From: JBBRYB01 sp038238115
Lineage (GTDB): Bacteria > Actinomycetota > Actinomycetes > Propionibacteriales > Nocardioidaceae
DNA: 64,000 nucleotides
Reading direction: 5' to 3'
Assembly: GCA_038238115.1 (NCBI GenBank)
Contig: JBBRYB010000009.1
Span: forward strand, 1-64,000
Shown: positions 50,183 through 57,963 of the stretch, in pieces
How the letters are laid out: every line of letters begins with the position of its first letter
Numbering within the stretch: the stretch's first letter is position 1
Position numbers and translations under genes: made by a program
Notes under the pieces: generated by a model
Databases searched by the model: none
Told to the model about the DNA's origin: nothing
The model's input: only the letters and a program-made list of their open reading frames with translations

Positions 50183-51553
50183 TTACTCGTTGTCAGTGAG
50201 GTCCTTGACAGCGTCCTCGATCGTGCGGTGGAAAGTCGGGTAGGCGTAGATCATTGACTGGAGGCTGCGGGTCGGAACCCGACCGTGCACGGCCACGACG
50301 AGCGCAGACAGCACCTCGCCACCACTCGGTCCCACGGCCGTCGCGCCAACGAGCACACCCTGGTCGGCATCCTCGACGAGCTTGATGAGCCCCTGGTTTC
50401 CGACCTTGTGGATCCAGCCCCGAGCCGAGGTCGGTAGCTCGGCCAGACCGGTTCGCACGTTCAGCCCTTGATCGCGAGCCTGCTGCTCCGTCAGCCCGAC
50501 CGACCCCACCTCGGGATCGGTGAAGGTGACTCGAGGCACTGCCCGGTAGTCCGCGGTCGGAGCGCCGTCGGCCTCGAGGACGGCCTTGGCGGCGATGTTG
50601 GCCTGGTACATCGACATGTGGGTGAAGGCGCCCTTGCCGGTGATGTCGCCGATCGCCCACAGTCCGTCCGAGACCTGCATGCTCTCGTCGGTCGGGAGCG
50701 CTTGCACGTTGGGGTCGAGCCCGACCGTCTCGAGCCCGAGGTCGCCGAGGTTGGCGCGTCGCCCGGCCGCCACGAGCAGCTTGTCGCCCTGCAGCGTCTG
50801 CTCGTCGAGCGTCACGGAGAAGTGCCCATCGGCATACTCGACCGCCGAGACCTTCACGCCGGCGAGCACCTGGATCCCCTCCTCGCCGAACACGTCGGTG
50901 ACCACCCTGCTCGCCTCAGGCTCCTCGACGGCCAAAATCCGGTCCCCCACCTCGAGGAGCGTGACCTCGACCCCGAACCGACTGAACGCCTGGCACATCT
51001 CGGCTCCCACCGCGCCGCCCCCTATCACGATGAGCGAACCGGGAAGGGCCGTGAGCCGCACGGCGTCCCGGTTGGTCCAGTACGGCGTCTCAGCCAGACC
51101 GGGAATGGGTGGCACACTCGGGTCGGTGCCCGTGTTGAGCACCACTCCCCGCCGGGCCACAAACGTCTCGTCGCCCACCGCGATCGTGCGTTCCCCCGCC
51201 AACCGCGCGTGGCCACGCACGAACCTCACGCCGCTGTCGGTGAGCCGGTCCACGGCCACCTGGTCGTTCCAGTCGTCGGTCGCCTCGTTGGCGATCCGCT
51301 CGGCGACGGGCGCCCAGTCAGGGTCTACCGTGCTCGTCCCGGCCGTCCCGGGGATGCGGCGCCCCTCGGCGACCAGGTCGGCGGCGCGGATCATCATCTT
51401 CGTGGGGACGCAGGCGTAGTAGGGGCACTCGCCGCCGACTAAGCGCTGGTCGACACCCACGACTTCGAGCCCGGCCCCGGCCAGTTCGCTGGCGACGGCC
51501 TCGCCGCCGGGGCCAAGACCTACGACGACGACATCGACTTCGGTGGTGCTCAT
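50183..51553 (-). CDS. Flavoprotein disulfide reductase (class I pyridine nucleotide-disulfide oxidoreductase)
   Basis: A 456-residue FAD enzyme. VVGLGPGGEAVASELAGAGL is the FAD Rossmann loop, and GGECPYYACVPTKMM holds a redox pair C43/C48 (CX4C). VIGGGAVGAEMCQAFSRFGV is the NAD(P) loop, AIGDITGKGAFTHMSM the second FAD motif, and AYPTFHRTIEDAV has the catalytic His-Glu. The overall pattern fits dihydrolipoyl dehydrogenase or mercuric-reductase relatives. The spacing of family motifs suggests the actinobacterial mycothione/quinone-type branch, but I cannot fix the substrate. The ATG at 51553 has AAGGGA upstream. Confidence 0.85.
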   Translation of the reverse strand: MSTTEVDVVVVGLGPGGEAVASELAGAGLEVVGVDQRLVGGECPYYACVPTKMMIRAADLVAEGRRIPGTAGTSTVDPDWAPVAERIANEATDDWNDQVAVDRLTDSGVRFVRGHARLAGERTIAVGDETFVARRGVVLNTGTDPSVPPIPGLAETPYWTNRDAVRLTALPGSLIVIGGGAVGAEMCQAFSRFGVEVTLLEVGDRILAVEEPEASRVVTDVFGEEGIQVLAGVKVSAVEYADGHFSVTLDEQTLQGDKLLVAAGRRANLGDLGLETVGLDPNVQALPTDESMQVSDGLWAIGDITGKGAFTHMSMYQANIAAKAVLEADGAPTADYRAVPRVTFTDPEVGSVGLTEQQARDQGLNVRTGLAELPTSARGWIHKVGNQGLIKLVEDADQGVLVGATAVGPSGGEVLSALVVAVHGRVPTRSLQSMIYAYPTFHRTIEDAVKDLTDNE

Positions 51554-51800
51554 CTCTGGGTTCCCTTCTTCGGCAAGACTCGGGTGTTCCGCGACCTGCC
51601 ACAGATGCTGCTGCGGCGGCAGATCCGGCTCTGGTTGCAGACGCTGACACGGTTCGCTCGCCAACACCCTGTCGCAACGGTGTTGGGCGGACGGCACCGA
51701 CCCTCCGCAACCGCCTCTATTCTTATCCGACCGCTGCTGTTGTCCGACCTGAGCCCAACCCGCCACCCTTCGTTCGGCGATCGCAGAGAAGGGCACCACC

Positions 51801-52640
51801 GTGACTCGTCCGCCTGCCGGAGCCGTGAGGGGGCTGGCGGCGGCCTGTCATCCGCTGCCGACACTGGCGGTCACTGTCACCATGGCGGTGCTGGTCGCGG
51901 CCGCGGGCAACGCCTGGCAGACCGTGCTGGTAGCGACGCTAGCCGTGCTGACGGGCCAGCTGTCGATCGGCTGGTCCAACGACGTTCTCGACTCACCCCG
52001 GGACGCCCTCGCCGGTCGCACCGACAAGCCGGTAGCCACCGGTGTCTTGTCGCGCTCGACCACGGCTTCGGCCGCAGCGGTGGCCGCCGCCGCCACAGTT
52101 CCGATGTCCCTCGCGCTCGGCTGGAGAGCGGGGCTGGTTCATCTCGTCAGTGTTTGCTGCGGCTGGCTCTACAACGTCGTCCTCAAGTCGACGCCGCTCT
52201 CTGCGCTGCCCTATGCTGTCGCCTTCGCCGGGCTGCCCGCCATCGCCACGCTCGCGTTGCCGTCGCATCCCTGGCCACCGGTGTGGGCGCCGGTGGCAGG
52301 CGGGCTTGTCGGAGTGGCGGCGCACTTCGGCAATGCGCTTCCCGACCTGGACGCCGATCGCCGAACCGGCGTCATCGGCCTGCCTCATCGCTTCGGCCGG
52401 CTCGGGTCCGTCGCGACAGTTGCAACGTGCGGCCTCGGCGCGACGGCGCTCGTACTGAGCCAGTCCGTCTCCGAGCGGCCTGTGCTCGACGCGGCGTTCG
52501 CGGTCGCTGCGGTCGGCTCGTCCTGCGTCGCTGTGGTCGCGGTACGCCGCAGTCCGCACTCGGAAGCGGCCTTCCACGCCACCATGGTGCTCGCCGGGAT
52601 CGATGTCGCGTTGATCGCGCTCTCCCACGGCCTGGTATGA
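51801..52640 (+). CDS. UbiA-family membrane prenyltransferase
   Basis: A 279-residue polytopic enzyme of about eight membrane segments. The first Asp-rich motif is GWSNDVLDSPRDALAGRTDK, the second ALPDLDADRRTG; both bind Mg-prenyl diphosphate. It would attach a prenyl chain to an aromatic or other acceptor. It lacks menaquinone-pathway neighbours, so it need not be MenA. The GTG at 51801 has AGAGAAGGG upstream. It is divergent from the disulfide reductase across 247 nt. Confidence 0.85.
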   Translation: MTRPPAGAVRGLAAACHPLPTLAVTVTMAVLVAAAGNAWQTVLVATLAVLTGQLSIGWSNDVLDSPRDALAGRTDKPVATGVLSRSTTASAAAVAAAATVPMSLALGWRAGLVHLVSVCCGWLYNVVLKSTPLSALPYAVAFAGLPAIATLALPSHPWPPVWAPVAGGLVGVAAHFGNALPDLDADRRTGVIGLPHRFGRLGSVATVATCGLGATALVLSQSVSERPVLDAAFAVAAVGSSCVAVVAVRRSPHSEAAFHATMVLAGIDVALIALSHGLV

Positions 52641-52666
52641 CGCGGACCGGGCGTCGAGATCGCTCA

Positions 52667-52810
52667 TCAGGTTCTCCCTGACCACTGCTCAAATGCCTTC
52701 GCCAGCACCGCAGGGCGTCTGCGGCGGCTCGCTGGTCGCCCCGTGATTAGGTAGGCGAAGCGCAACAAGGCCGTCGAGCGTGTCAGCTCCCAGCCCTCGC
52801 TAGCCGACAA
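52667..52810 (-). pseudogene. ECF sigma factor N-terminal remnant
   Basis: Frame: ELTRSTALLRFAYLITGRPA, then RRRRPAVLAKAFEQWSGRT. This is region 2 of an ECF sigma factor (LLRFAYLLTG...AEDLVQEALAKAFERW) with an internal disruption. The TGA at 52667-52669 overlaps an ATG that begins MSDLDAR, like the gene usually found after such sigmas, but that frame runs straight into the antisense 3' end of the UbiA gene. The rest of 52641-52909 shows nothing else. Confidence 0.5.
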
Positions 52811-52909
52811 CTAGTCGACGGCCACGCAGTCATCACGAACCACCGTCACCTCCATGCCCACGAACGTCGCCACAGCCAGTTCTGTTGCACCATGGCTCGG
52901 TTACAGCAC

Positions 52910-53512
52910 TCACCGCGTCTGCCTTACCTCCAGGACGCGGAAGCCTTTGGCGGAGGCCAACCGCTGGCAACCGAATCCCTGCTCGCTGATCCAGCGGCCC
53001 AACGAGTCGGCACCCAAGTTCTTGCCCACGACGACCAGCGCCCGCGCGTCGGGCGCCAGCCTGGGCAGCCAGCGCATCAGCAGCGCATGCAGCGCGGGCT
53101 TACCGATCCGGATCGGCGGATTCGACCAGATCTCGTCGAACATCGTCTCTCGGGGCACGTCGTCGGGCATCGCCGCGCGGACCCGATCCGCGACGCCGAG
53201 TGACGCCGCGTTGTCGCGGCACAGGCGGAGGGCACGCTCGTTGACGTCGACCGCCCACACGGTGGCGGTGGGCACCACGGAGGCAATCGCACAGGCGATC
53301 ACGCCGTAGCCGCAGCCGAGGTCGAGGTAGCAGCCCGCTCGCTCCGGCGGTGCCGTCTCCCGGAAGAGGACGGAAGTCCCCAGGTCGAGACGACCGGCCG
53401 CAAACACCCCGGAGGCGGACTCGAGCCTCAGTTCGCGGCCCCACACCGTCGCGGTGACCGGCTGGCGTCTTTCGATCGAGTCGGGCTCGGCGGAGAAGTA
53501 GTGGTCGCTCAT
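52910..53512 (-). CDS. RsmC-like class I methyltransferase
   Basis: A 200-residue SAM methyltransferase of the 16S rRNA m2G (RsmC/RlmG) type. YLDLGCGYGVIACAIASVVP is the SAM loop and IWSNPPIRIGKPALH is the NPP[IY]R catalytic motif for guanine N2 methylation. It is about the size of single-domain RsmC homologues in Gram-positive bacteria. It lies 10 nt downstream of truA, so both are RNA-modification genes on one transcript. Confidence 0.85.
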   Translation of the reverse strand: MSDHYFSAEPDSIERRQPVTATVWGRELRLESASGVFAAGRLDLGTSVLFRETAPPERAGCYLDLGCGYGVIACAIASVVPTATVWAVDVNERALRLCRDNAASLGVADRVRAAMPDDVPRETMFDEIWSNPPIRIGKPALHALLMRWLPRLAPDARALVVVGKNLGADSLGRWISEQGFGCQRLASAKGFRVLEVRQTR

Positions 53513-53522
53513 GCCGGGCCCC

Positions 53523-54371
53523 TCATGGGACGCGCCTGCTGGCCCGGGCTATCTGGTCGGGCGCCCCCGGGTAACCCACCTCTTCGAGACTCAGGCCATG
53601 GGCCGCGACCACGGTGACCCGCGGGTCGCGGACTTCGGCGCGCAGTACGGCTGCGGGCCACTCGACCGGCTGGCGGCCCTCACCGACGGTCAGCAGTGCT
53701 CCCACGAGCGCCCGCACCATGTGGTGGCAGAAGGCATCGGCCACGACGCGCGCGGTCAAGAGCGGACCGCTTCTCGTCCACGCGAGCTCGCGGAGGGAGC
53801 GGGTCGTCGTCGCCCCCTCCCGCTGCTTGCAGAATGCGGCGAAGTCGTGCTCGCCCAGGAGCAGCGAGGCAGCGGCGTTCATGGCGTCCGTGTCGAGGCG
53901 TCGCGGCCAGGCCAGCACAGCGTGCCTCCTCAGCGGGTCGGCTTCGCCGAGGTCGTCGCAGATCTGGTAGGCGTACCGGCGCCAGGTTGCCGAAAACCTT
54001 GCGTCGAACGCCTCCGGCGCGGCGGTGACGCGACGAACCCGCAGGTCCTCCGGCAGCAGTCGGGCCAGCCGCCACGTCAGCCGATCGACGCCGATGGCGA
54101 CTAGGGCGGCGGACTCGAGGTCGACATGGCAGACCTGTCCACGCGCATGCACCCCCGCGTCCGTGCGTCCGGCGACTGTGAGCCGGACGTCAGGGAGCCG
54201 CAGCACGGTAGCGATCGCGGCTTCGAGCGTGTCTTGGACGGTACGGCGGCCGGGCTGGCTGGCCCAGCCGGAGAAGTCGGTGCCGTCATACGCGACGTCA
54301 AGCCGCAACCGGACGACTTCGCCTCCCGGCGCGGAGTCACCGTCTGCCGCGAGTTGCGCCATGGCGCACAT
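53523..54371 (-). CDS. truA: tRNA pseudouridine(38-40) synthase
   Basis: A 282-residue enzyme. The catalytic Asp is D71 in VAGRTDAGVHARGQV; LDVAYDGTDFSGWASQPGRR and FCHHMVRALVGALL are the family blocks. The start at 54371 has GGGAG immediately upstream; an ATG nine bases on is the alternative. In related genomes truA follows rplQ directly; here about 3.6 kb of other genes, including folE, lie between them. Confidence 0.95.
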   Translation of the reverse strand: MCAMAQLAADGDSAPGGEVVRLRLDVAYDGTDFSGWASQPGRRTVQDTLEAAIATVLRLPDVRLTVAGRTDAGVHARGQVCHVDLESAALVAIGVDRLTWRLARLLPEDLRVRRVTAAPEAFDARFSATWRRYAYQICDDLGEADPLRRHAVLAWPRRLDTDAMNAAASLLLGEHDFAAFCKQREGATTTRSLRELAWTRSGPLLTARVVADAFCHHMVRALVGALLTVGEGRQPVEWPAAVLRAEVRDPRVTVVAAHGLSLEEVGYPGAPDQIARASRRVP

Positions 54372-54440
54372 TGTCTCCCATCCGATGAGTTGCGCCGGCG
54401 CCTACACCCGAACTGCACTTCCCGCAGATGGTGGCGCAGG

Positions 54441-55157
54441 TCATCCGAGGTCGGCGCGTCGTGGCCCGATCTGGACGCAGCACTCATCCGTCGCTGGTGC
54501 CAGCACCGCCTCCAGCGGGTCGGCTTGCAGGCCTCCGAGAAGGGCGGCGAGGAAGGCCCGGTTCAGGCCGCAGACGAGCTCGGGAGACCGCTGGGCGATC
54601 GGATGGAACGGGCAGTTTCGAAGCCGCACACACGACGGGCCGGCCTGGTAGGGCTCATAGCCGCGCTCGTCGAGGACCGAGCTGACAAGTCCGAGGGCAC
54701 GCTCGAGGCCGAGGCGACCCTTGGCGTTTCGACGGTCGACGCCGGCCCCAGCGTCGTGTCCTGCCTCGGCGGCGACGCGCCGCGCCGCATCGGCCCCCGA
54801 CTCGGCACCTCGTTGACTCAGCACCGCGTCGGAGAGAATCGTCGCCAGGTCGGCGTGTGCGCGTGGTGGCACGCTCACCTCAACCGCTGCCCGAACAGGC
54901 TGGTAGGTCTTCGGAGCACGGCCGATCCGACGAGGCGTCGACGGATCGACGTCGGCTGTCAACAGCCCGACGGCCACCAGCTTGTCGAGGTGAAAAGCGG
55001 CCAGCTTGCGGGAGATCCCCGCTGCCTCGGCCGCCTCCTCCCGGGTCACTGGCCGACGCGCCCGCCGCACGAACGCATACAGTGCACTGCGCAGCCGGTC
55101 GTCGAGCGCGGCCACGGCCGTCACGGCAGGGTCGGGCTGAGCCGGATGTTGGGGCAC
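54441..55157 (-). CDS. ArsR-like (COG2345) regulator with cysteine-rich sensor domain
   Basis: A 238-residue regulator. The winged helix lies in residues 15-75 (REEAAEAAGISRKLAAFHLD, then KLVAVGLL). The C-terminal half carries five Cys, CVRLRNC, then after 13 residues C, then 29 residues later CC. That arrangement recalls the Fe-S-binding end of SufR-type COG2345 proteins, though spacing differs. The start is a GTG at 55157 with no ribosome site, and TATTCT lies 10-15 nt upstream, so the mRNA may be leaderless. It is divergent from folE, its likely target along with itself. Confidence 0.72.
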   Translation of the reverse strand: MPQHPAQPDPAVTAVAALDDRLRSALYAFVRRARRPVTREEAAEAAGISRKLAAFHLDKLVAVGLLTADVDPSTPRRIGRAPKTYQPVRAAVEVSVPPRAHADLATILSDAVLSQRGAESGADAARRVAAEAGHDAGAGVDRRNAKGRLGLERALGLVSSVLDERGYEPYQAGPSCVRLRNCPFHPIAQRSPELVCGLNRAFLAALLGGLQADPLEAVLAPATDECCVQIGPRRADLG

Positions 55158-55176
55158 GGAGCAAGAATAACGTCGA

Positions 55177-55192
55177 TTTCCGTTTCCGGAAA
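55177..55192. promoter_or_regulatory. Candidate operator: TTTCCG plus TTTCCGGAAA palindrome
   Basis: A perfect 10-bp palindrome (55183-55192) preceded by another TTTCCG half. It lies 20 nt from the regulator's start, between the divergent regulator and folE. It is the only strong dyad in this 114-nt gap. Confidence 0.4.
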
Positions 55193-55271
55193 GTGGTTGA
55201 GACGAATTCTCTAGCGGTCTTGGCGAGCCTCGTTCTTTAACGCTAACTTTTCTTGGTGAAAGGAGGTCACG

Positions 55272-55967
55272 ATGACTGATGAGCTCTTGGCCGACTACAC
55301 CGACCTGGACGAGTTCGACACCGACGCGTTGATCGGGCCGACGACCCGCTCGGCTCGGCAACACCCGACGCAGCCCTCAACTGAGGAACAGCGCCTGGGT
55401 GGCCCTGCGTCGAGCATCGACCTGGCTGCGGTTGAGCATGCAGCCAGCCAGCTGCTGACGGCCCTCGGGTTGTCGACCGAGTCCGAGTCGTTGAGCGGGA
55501 CGCCTCGCCGGATGGCCAAGGCCTACGCGGAGTTCTTCAGTCCGCGGCCGTTCGTCCTCACAACGTTCCCGAACGAGGAGGAGTACGACGCAATCGTCGT
55601 AGCTCGGGCGATCCCGCTCAGATCGGTCTGTGAGCACCATCTGCTGCCGTTCACGGGAGTGGCCCATGTCGGCTACCTGCCGGGCGAGCGCATCGTGGGC
55701 CTGAGCAAGCTTGCGCGCGTCGTCGAGCACTTCGCCTGCCGACCGCAGGTGCAGGAGCGGCTGACGACGCAGGTCGCCCGGTGGATGCAGGAGCACCTGT
55801 CCCCCCGAGGAGTCGGCGTCGTCATCGAGGCGGAGCACACCTGCATGACGCTTCGCGGTGTTCGGGCGGCAGGCTCGAACACCGTCACCTCGTCACTGCA
55901 GGGCTTGCTCCGCACGGACCCACGCAGCCGCCAGGAGTTCCTGGCACTCACCCGCGTGATGTCATGA
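55272..55967 (+). CDS. folE: GTP cyclohydrolase I
   Basis: A 231-residue enzyme making dihydroneopterin triphosphate from GTP, the entry to folate. The zinc ligands C120 and H123 (SVCEHHLLPFTG) and C191 (AEHTCMTLRGVRA) are intact, as is GYLPGERIVGLSKLARVV. An N-terminal extension of about 48 acidic and polar residues precedes the fold. The ATG has a strong GAAAGGAGGT upstream. No folP, folB or folK follows, so this may be a stand-alone or second copy, perhaps controlled by the divergent regulator. Confidence 0.95.
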   Translation: MTDELLADYTDLDEFDTDALIGPTTRSARQHPTQPSTEEQRLGGPASSIDLAAVEHAASQLLTALGLSTESESLSGTPRRMAKAYAEFFSPRPFVLTTFPNEEEYDAIVVARAIPLRSVCEHHLLPFTGVAHVGYLPGERIVGLSKLARVVEHFACRPQVQERLTTQVARWMQEHLSPRGVGVVIEAEHTCMTLRGVRAAGSNTVTSSLQGLLRTDPRSRQEFLALTRVMS

Positions 55968-56005
55968 CGCCGGACCAGACCGATGGGCCAGCATCACACA
56001 CCTCG

Positions 56006-56455
56006 CTATTGGACGTCGAACTCGTTGCCCTCGGGGTCGGCCATTGTGACGTGCCGATGACCATGCTCGTCGACGCGCGCCAGCACGCTCGCACCGAGGC
56101 CCTCCAGCCTCGCCACCTCGGCCTCGCGGCTGTCCGACCCGACGTTGATGTCGACGTGGACACGGTTCTTGCCCGCCTTCGACTCGGGCACGAGCTGGAA
56201 GAGCAGCCGTCGCGCGGCACCGGTTCCTCGCCGCGAGGCATCTGCGTCGTCGGAGTGCCGGATCGCCGCCAGTGTTGCCCACGCGCGCTTGCCGTCGTGC
56301 ACGATGGTGTCACCGTCGGTCGCAAAGCCCTGCGTGACCAGCGACTCGATCATGGCGTCGTTGTCCTCGACCAGGTAGTCGAGCGCCGAGGCCCAGAAGT
56401 CGGCCAGCTTGTGCGGGCGGCGGGCGTCGATGACGAGCTGCCAATCGTGGGCCAT
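56006..56455 (-). CDS. VOC-superfamily (glyoxalase-like) protein
   Basis: A 149-residue protein of two beta-alpha-beta-beta-beta modules. WQLVIDARRPHKLADFWASA gives the first metal-type position and VHVDINVGSDSREAEVARLE the second. It ends with the common VTMADPEGNEFDVQ. It belongs to the glyoxalase/bleomycin-resistance/dioxygenase superfamily; the reaction cannot be assigned. It is divergent from the FAD reductase gene. Confidence 0.8.
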   Translation of the reverse strand: MAHDWQLVIDARRPHKLADFWASALDYLVEDNDAMIESLVTQGFATDGDTIVHDGKRAWATLAAIRHSDDADASRRGTGAARRLLFQLVPESKAGKNRVHVDINVGSDSREAEVARLEGLGASVLARVDEHGHRHVTMADPEGNEFDVQ

Positions 56456-56547
56456 CCTGCTCCCATCTCCTCTCCGTCAGCAAAAGACAAAGCCTGCCAG
56501 AGGCCGCCAACACGGCGACGAGCAGCACGACATGAAGGAAGGACACC

Positions 56548-57777
56548 ATGACATCACCATCCAAGGTCGTCATCGTCGGTGCCGGCCTGGCCGGCGCAAA
56601 GGCCGCCGAGGCGCTGCGCACGCAGGGGTACGGCGGCCCGCTGGTGCTTATCGGTGATGAGGAGCACCTCCCCTACGAGAGGCCGCCCCTGTCCAAGGAC
56701 TACCTCGCCGGGAGCACCGAACGATCCGCGCTCGACGTGCACGACCACGACTGGTACGAGTCCAACCATGTCGACCTCCAGCTCGGGCGCGCAGCCACGG
56801 CCGTCGATGCCTCGGCCCACGAGGTGGAGCTTGCCGGCGGCGAACGGATCGGCTACGACCGGCTGCTGCTCGCGACGGGGTCCCACGCGCGCTCCTTGCC
56901 GCTGCCTGGCGCCGGCTCCCAGGGCGTCTTCACACTGCGTCACGTCGAGGACTCCGATCGGATCAGTCGGGCACTCGCGCCAGACAGCAGCCTGGTGGTC
57001 ATCGGCGGTGGCTGGATCGGGATGGAAGTCGCGGCGAACGCCCGTCAGCGCGGCGTCGACGTCACAGTGATCGAGGCGGGTGACCTGCCACTGGCCGGTG
57101 TTCTCGGGCCCGAGCTTGCCCAGGTCTTCTTGGACCTGCATCGCGAGCACGGGGTGACGTTCCACCTCGGTGCCTCGGTGGCGGAGGTGACCGCGCAGGA
57201 CGGTATGACGACCGGCGTGTCTCTCGGCGACGGCACGCACGTCGCGGCTGGGACCGTCCTCATCGCCGTCGGCGCCGCTCCCAACCTCGAGCTCGCGCAG
57301 AGTGCGGGGCTAGACCTTGACAACGGTGTCCTCGTCGACGCGTCGCTCCGCACGAGCGACCCTGACATCTGGGCGGCCGGCGACATCGCCAACCAGCTCC
57401 ATCCCGTGCTCGGCGCCCGGGTCCGCGTCGAACACTGGGCCAACGCGCTCAACCAGCCAGCCGCGGCGGCAGCCTCGATGCTCGACAGTTCGACGACGTA
57501 CGACGAACTCCCCTATTTCTTCACCGACCAGTACGACCTGGGCATGGAGTATTTCGGCCACGCCCCACGCGGCAGCTACGCCAGGGTGGTGACTCGCGGC
57601 GACGTAGCTAAAAGGGAGTTCATGGCGTTCTGGCTCGACGGCGACCAGCATGTCCTTGCCGGTATGGCCGTCAACGTCTGGGACGTGATCGACGACGTCA
57701 AAGCGCTCGTCCTCGCCGGCCGTGGCGTCGACACCACCCGACTGGCCGACCCAGCCGTCGCGTTGTCGGCCCTTTGA
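56548..57777 (+). CDS. FAD-dependent ferredoxin/rubredoxin reductase (BphA4-type)
   Basis: A 409-residue flavoprotein. VVIVGAGLAGAKAAEALRTQ is the FAD loop and GDEEHLPYERPPLSKDYLAG is a signature of this reductase family. VVIGGGWIGMEVAANARQRG is the NAD(P)H loop and IWAAGDIANQLHPVLG the second FAD motif. It would pass electrons from NAD(P)H to a ferredoxin or rubredoxin serving an oxygenase or P450; no such partner is seen nearby. The ATG at 56548 has AAGGAAGG upstream. Confidence 0.9.
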   Translation: MTSPSKVVIVGAGLAGAKAAEALRTQGYGGPLVLIGDEEHLPYERPPLSKDYLAGSTERSALDVHDHDWYESNHVDLQLGRAATAVDASAHEVELAGGERIGYDRLLLATGSHARSLPLPGAGSQGVFTLRHVEDSDRISRALAPDSSLVVIGGGWIGMEVAANARQRGVDVTVIEAGDLPLAGVLGPELAQVFLDLHREHGVTFHLGASVAEVTAQDGMTTGVSLGDGTHVAAGTVLIAVGAAPNLELAQSAGLDLDNGVLVDASLRTSDPDIWAAGDIANQLHPVLGARVRVEHWANALNQPAAAAASMLDSSTTYDELPYFFTDQYDLGMEYFGHAPRGSYARVVTRGDVAKREFMAFWLDGDQHVLAGMAVNVWDVIDDVKALVLAGRGVDTTRLADPAVALSAL

Positions 57778-57783
57778 CGGCGT

Positions 57784-57847
57784 GTCGAGGCGCCTCCGGT
57801 GTGCTCGCGGCGCGAGTCGAGGCGCCTCCGGTGTGCTCGCGGCGGCG
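57784..57847. repeat. 32-bp direct repeat, two copies
   Basis: GTCGAGGCGCCTCCGGTGTG starts at 57784 and again at 57816, each unit running 32 bp to a GCTCGCGGCG end. Both begin with the outer arm of the palindromic element that follows at 57861. Confidence 0.8.
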
Positions 57848-57860
57848 TTCAGCTGAACGT

Positions 57861-57942
57861 GTCGAGGCGCCCAATAGTTGCCGGTCTCACAGCTACGGCG
57901 CAGCCGCTTGATCGGAGTCCGGCAACATTTTGGCGCCTCGAC
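57861..57942. repeat. 82-nt palindromic element, copy 2 (best formed)
   Basis: The outer stem is GTCGAGGCGCC / GGCGCCTCGAC (11 perfect pairs) and the inner stem GTTGCCGG / CCGGCAAC (8 perfect pairs). A small internal CGGC-GCA-GCCG hairpin lies in the loop, followed by a conserved CCGCTTGATCGGAGTCC. It is homologous to 46166-46242. It lies between the convergent FAD reductase and rplQ, where it could end both transcripts. Confidence 0.8.
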
Positions 57943-57963
57943 GTCTCCTTCAGCGCCGAACCG

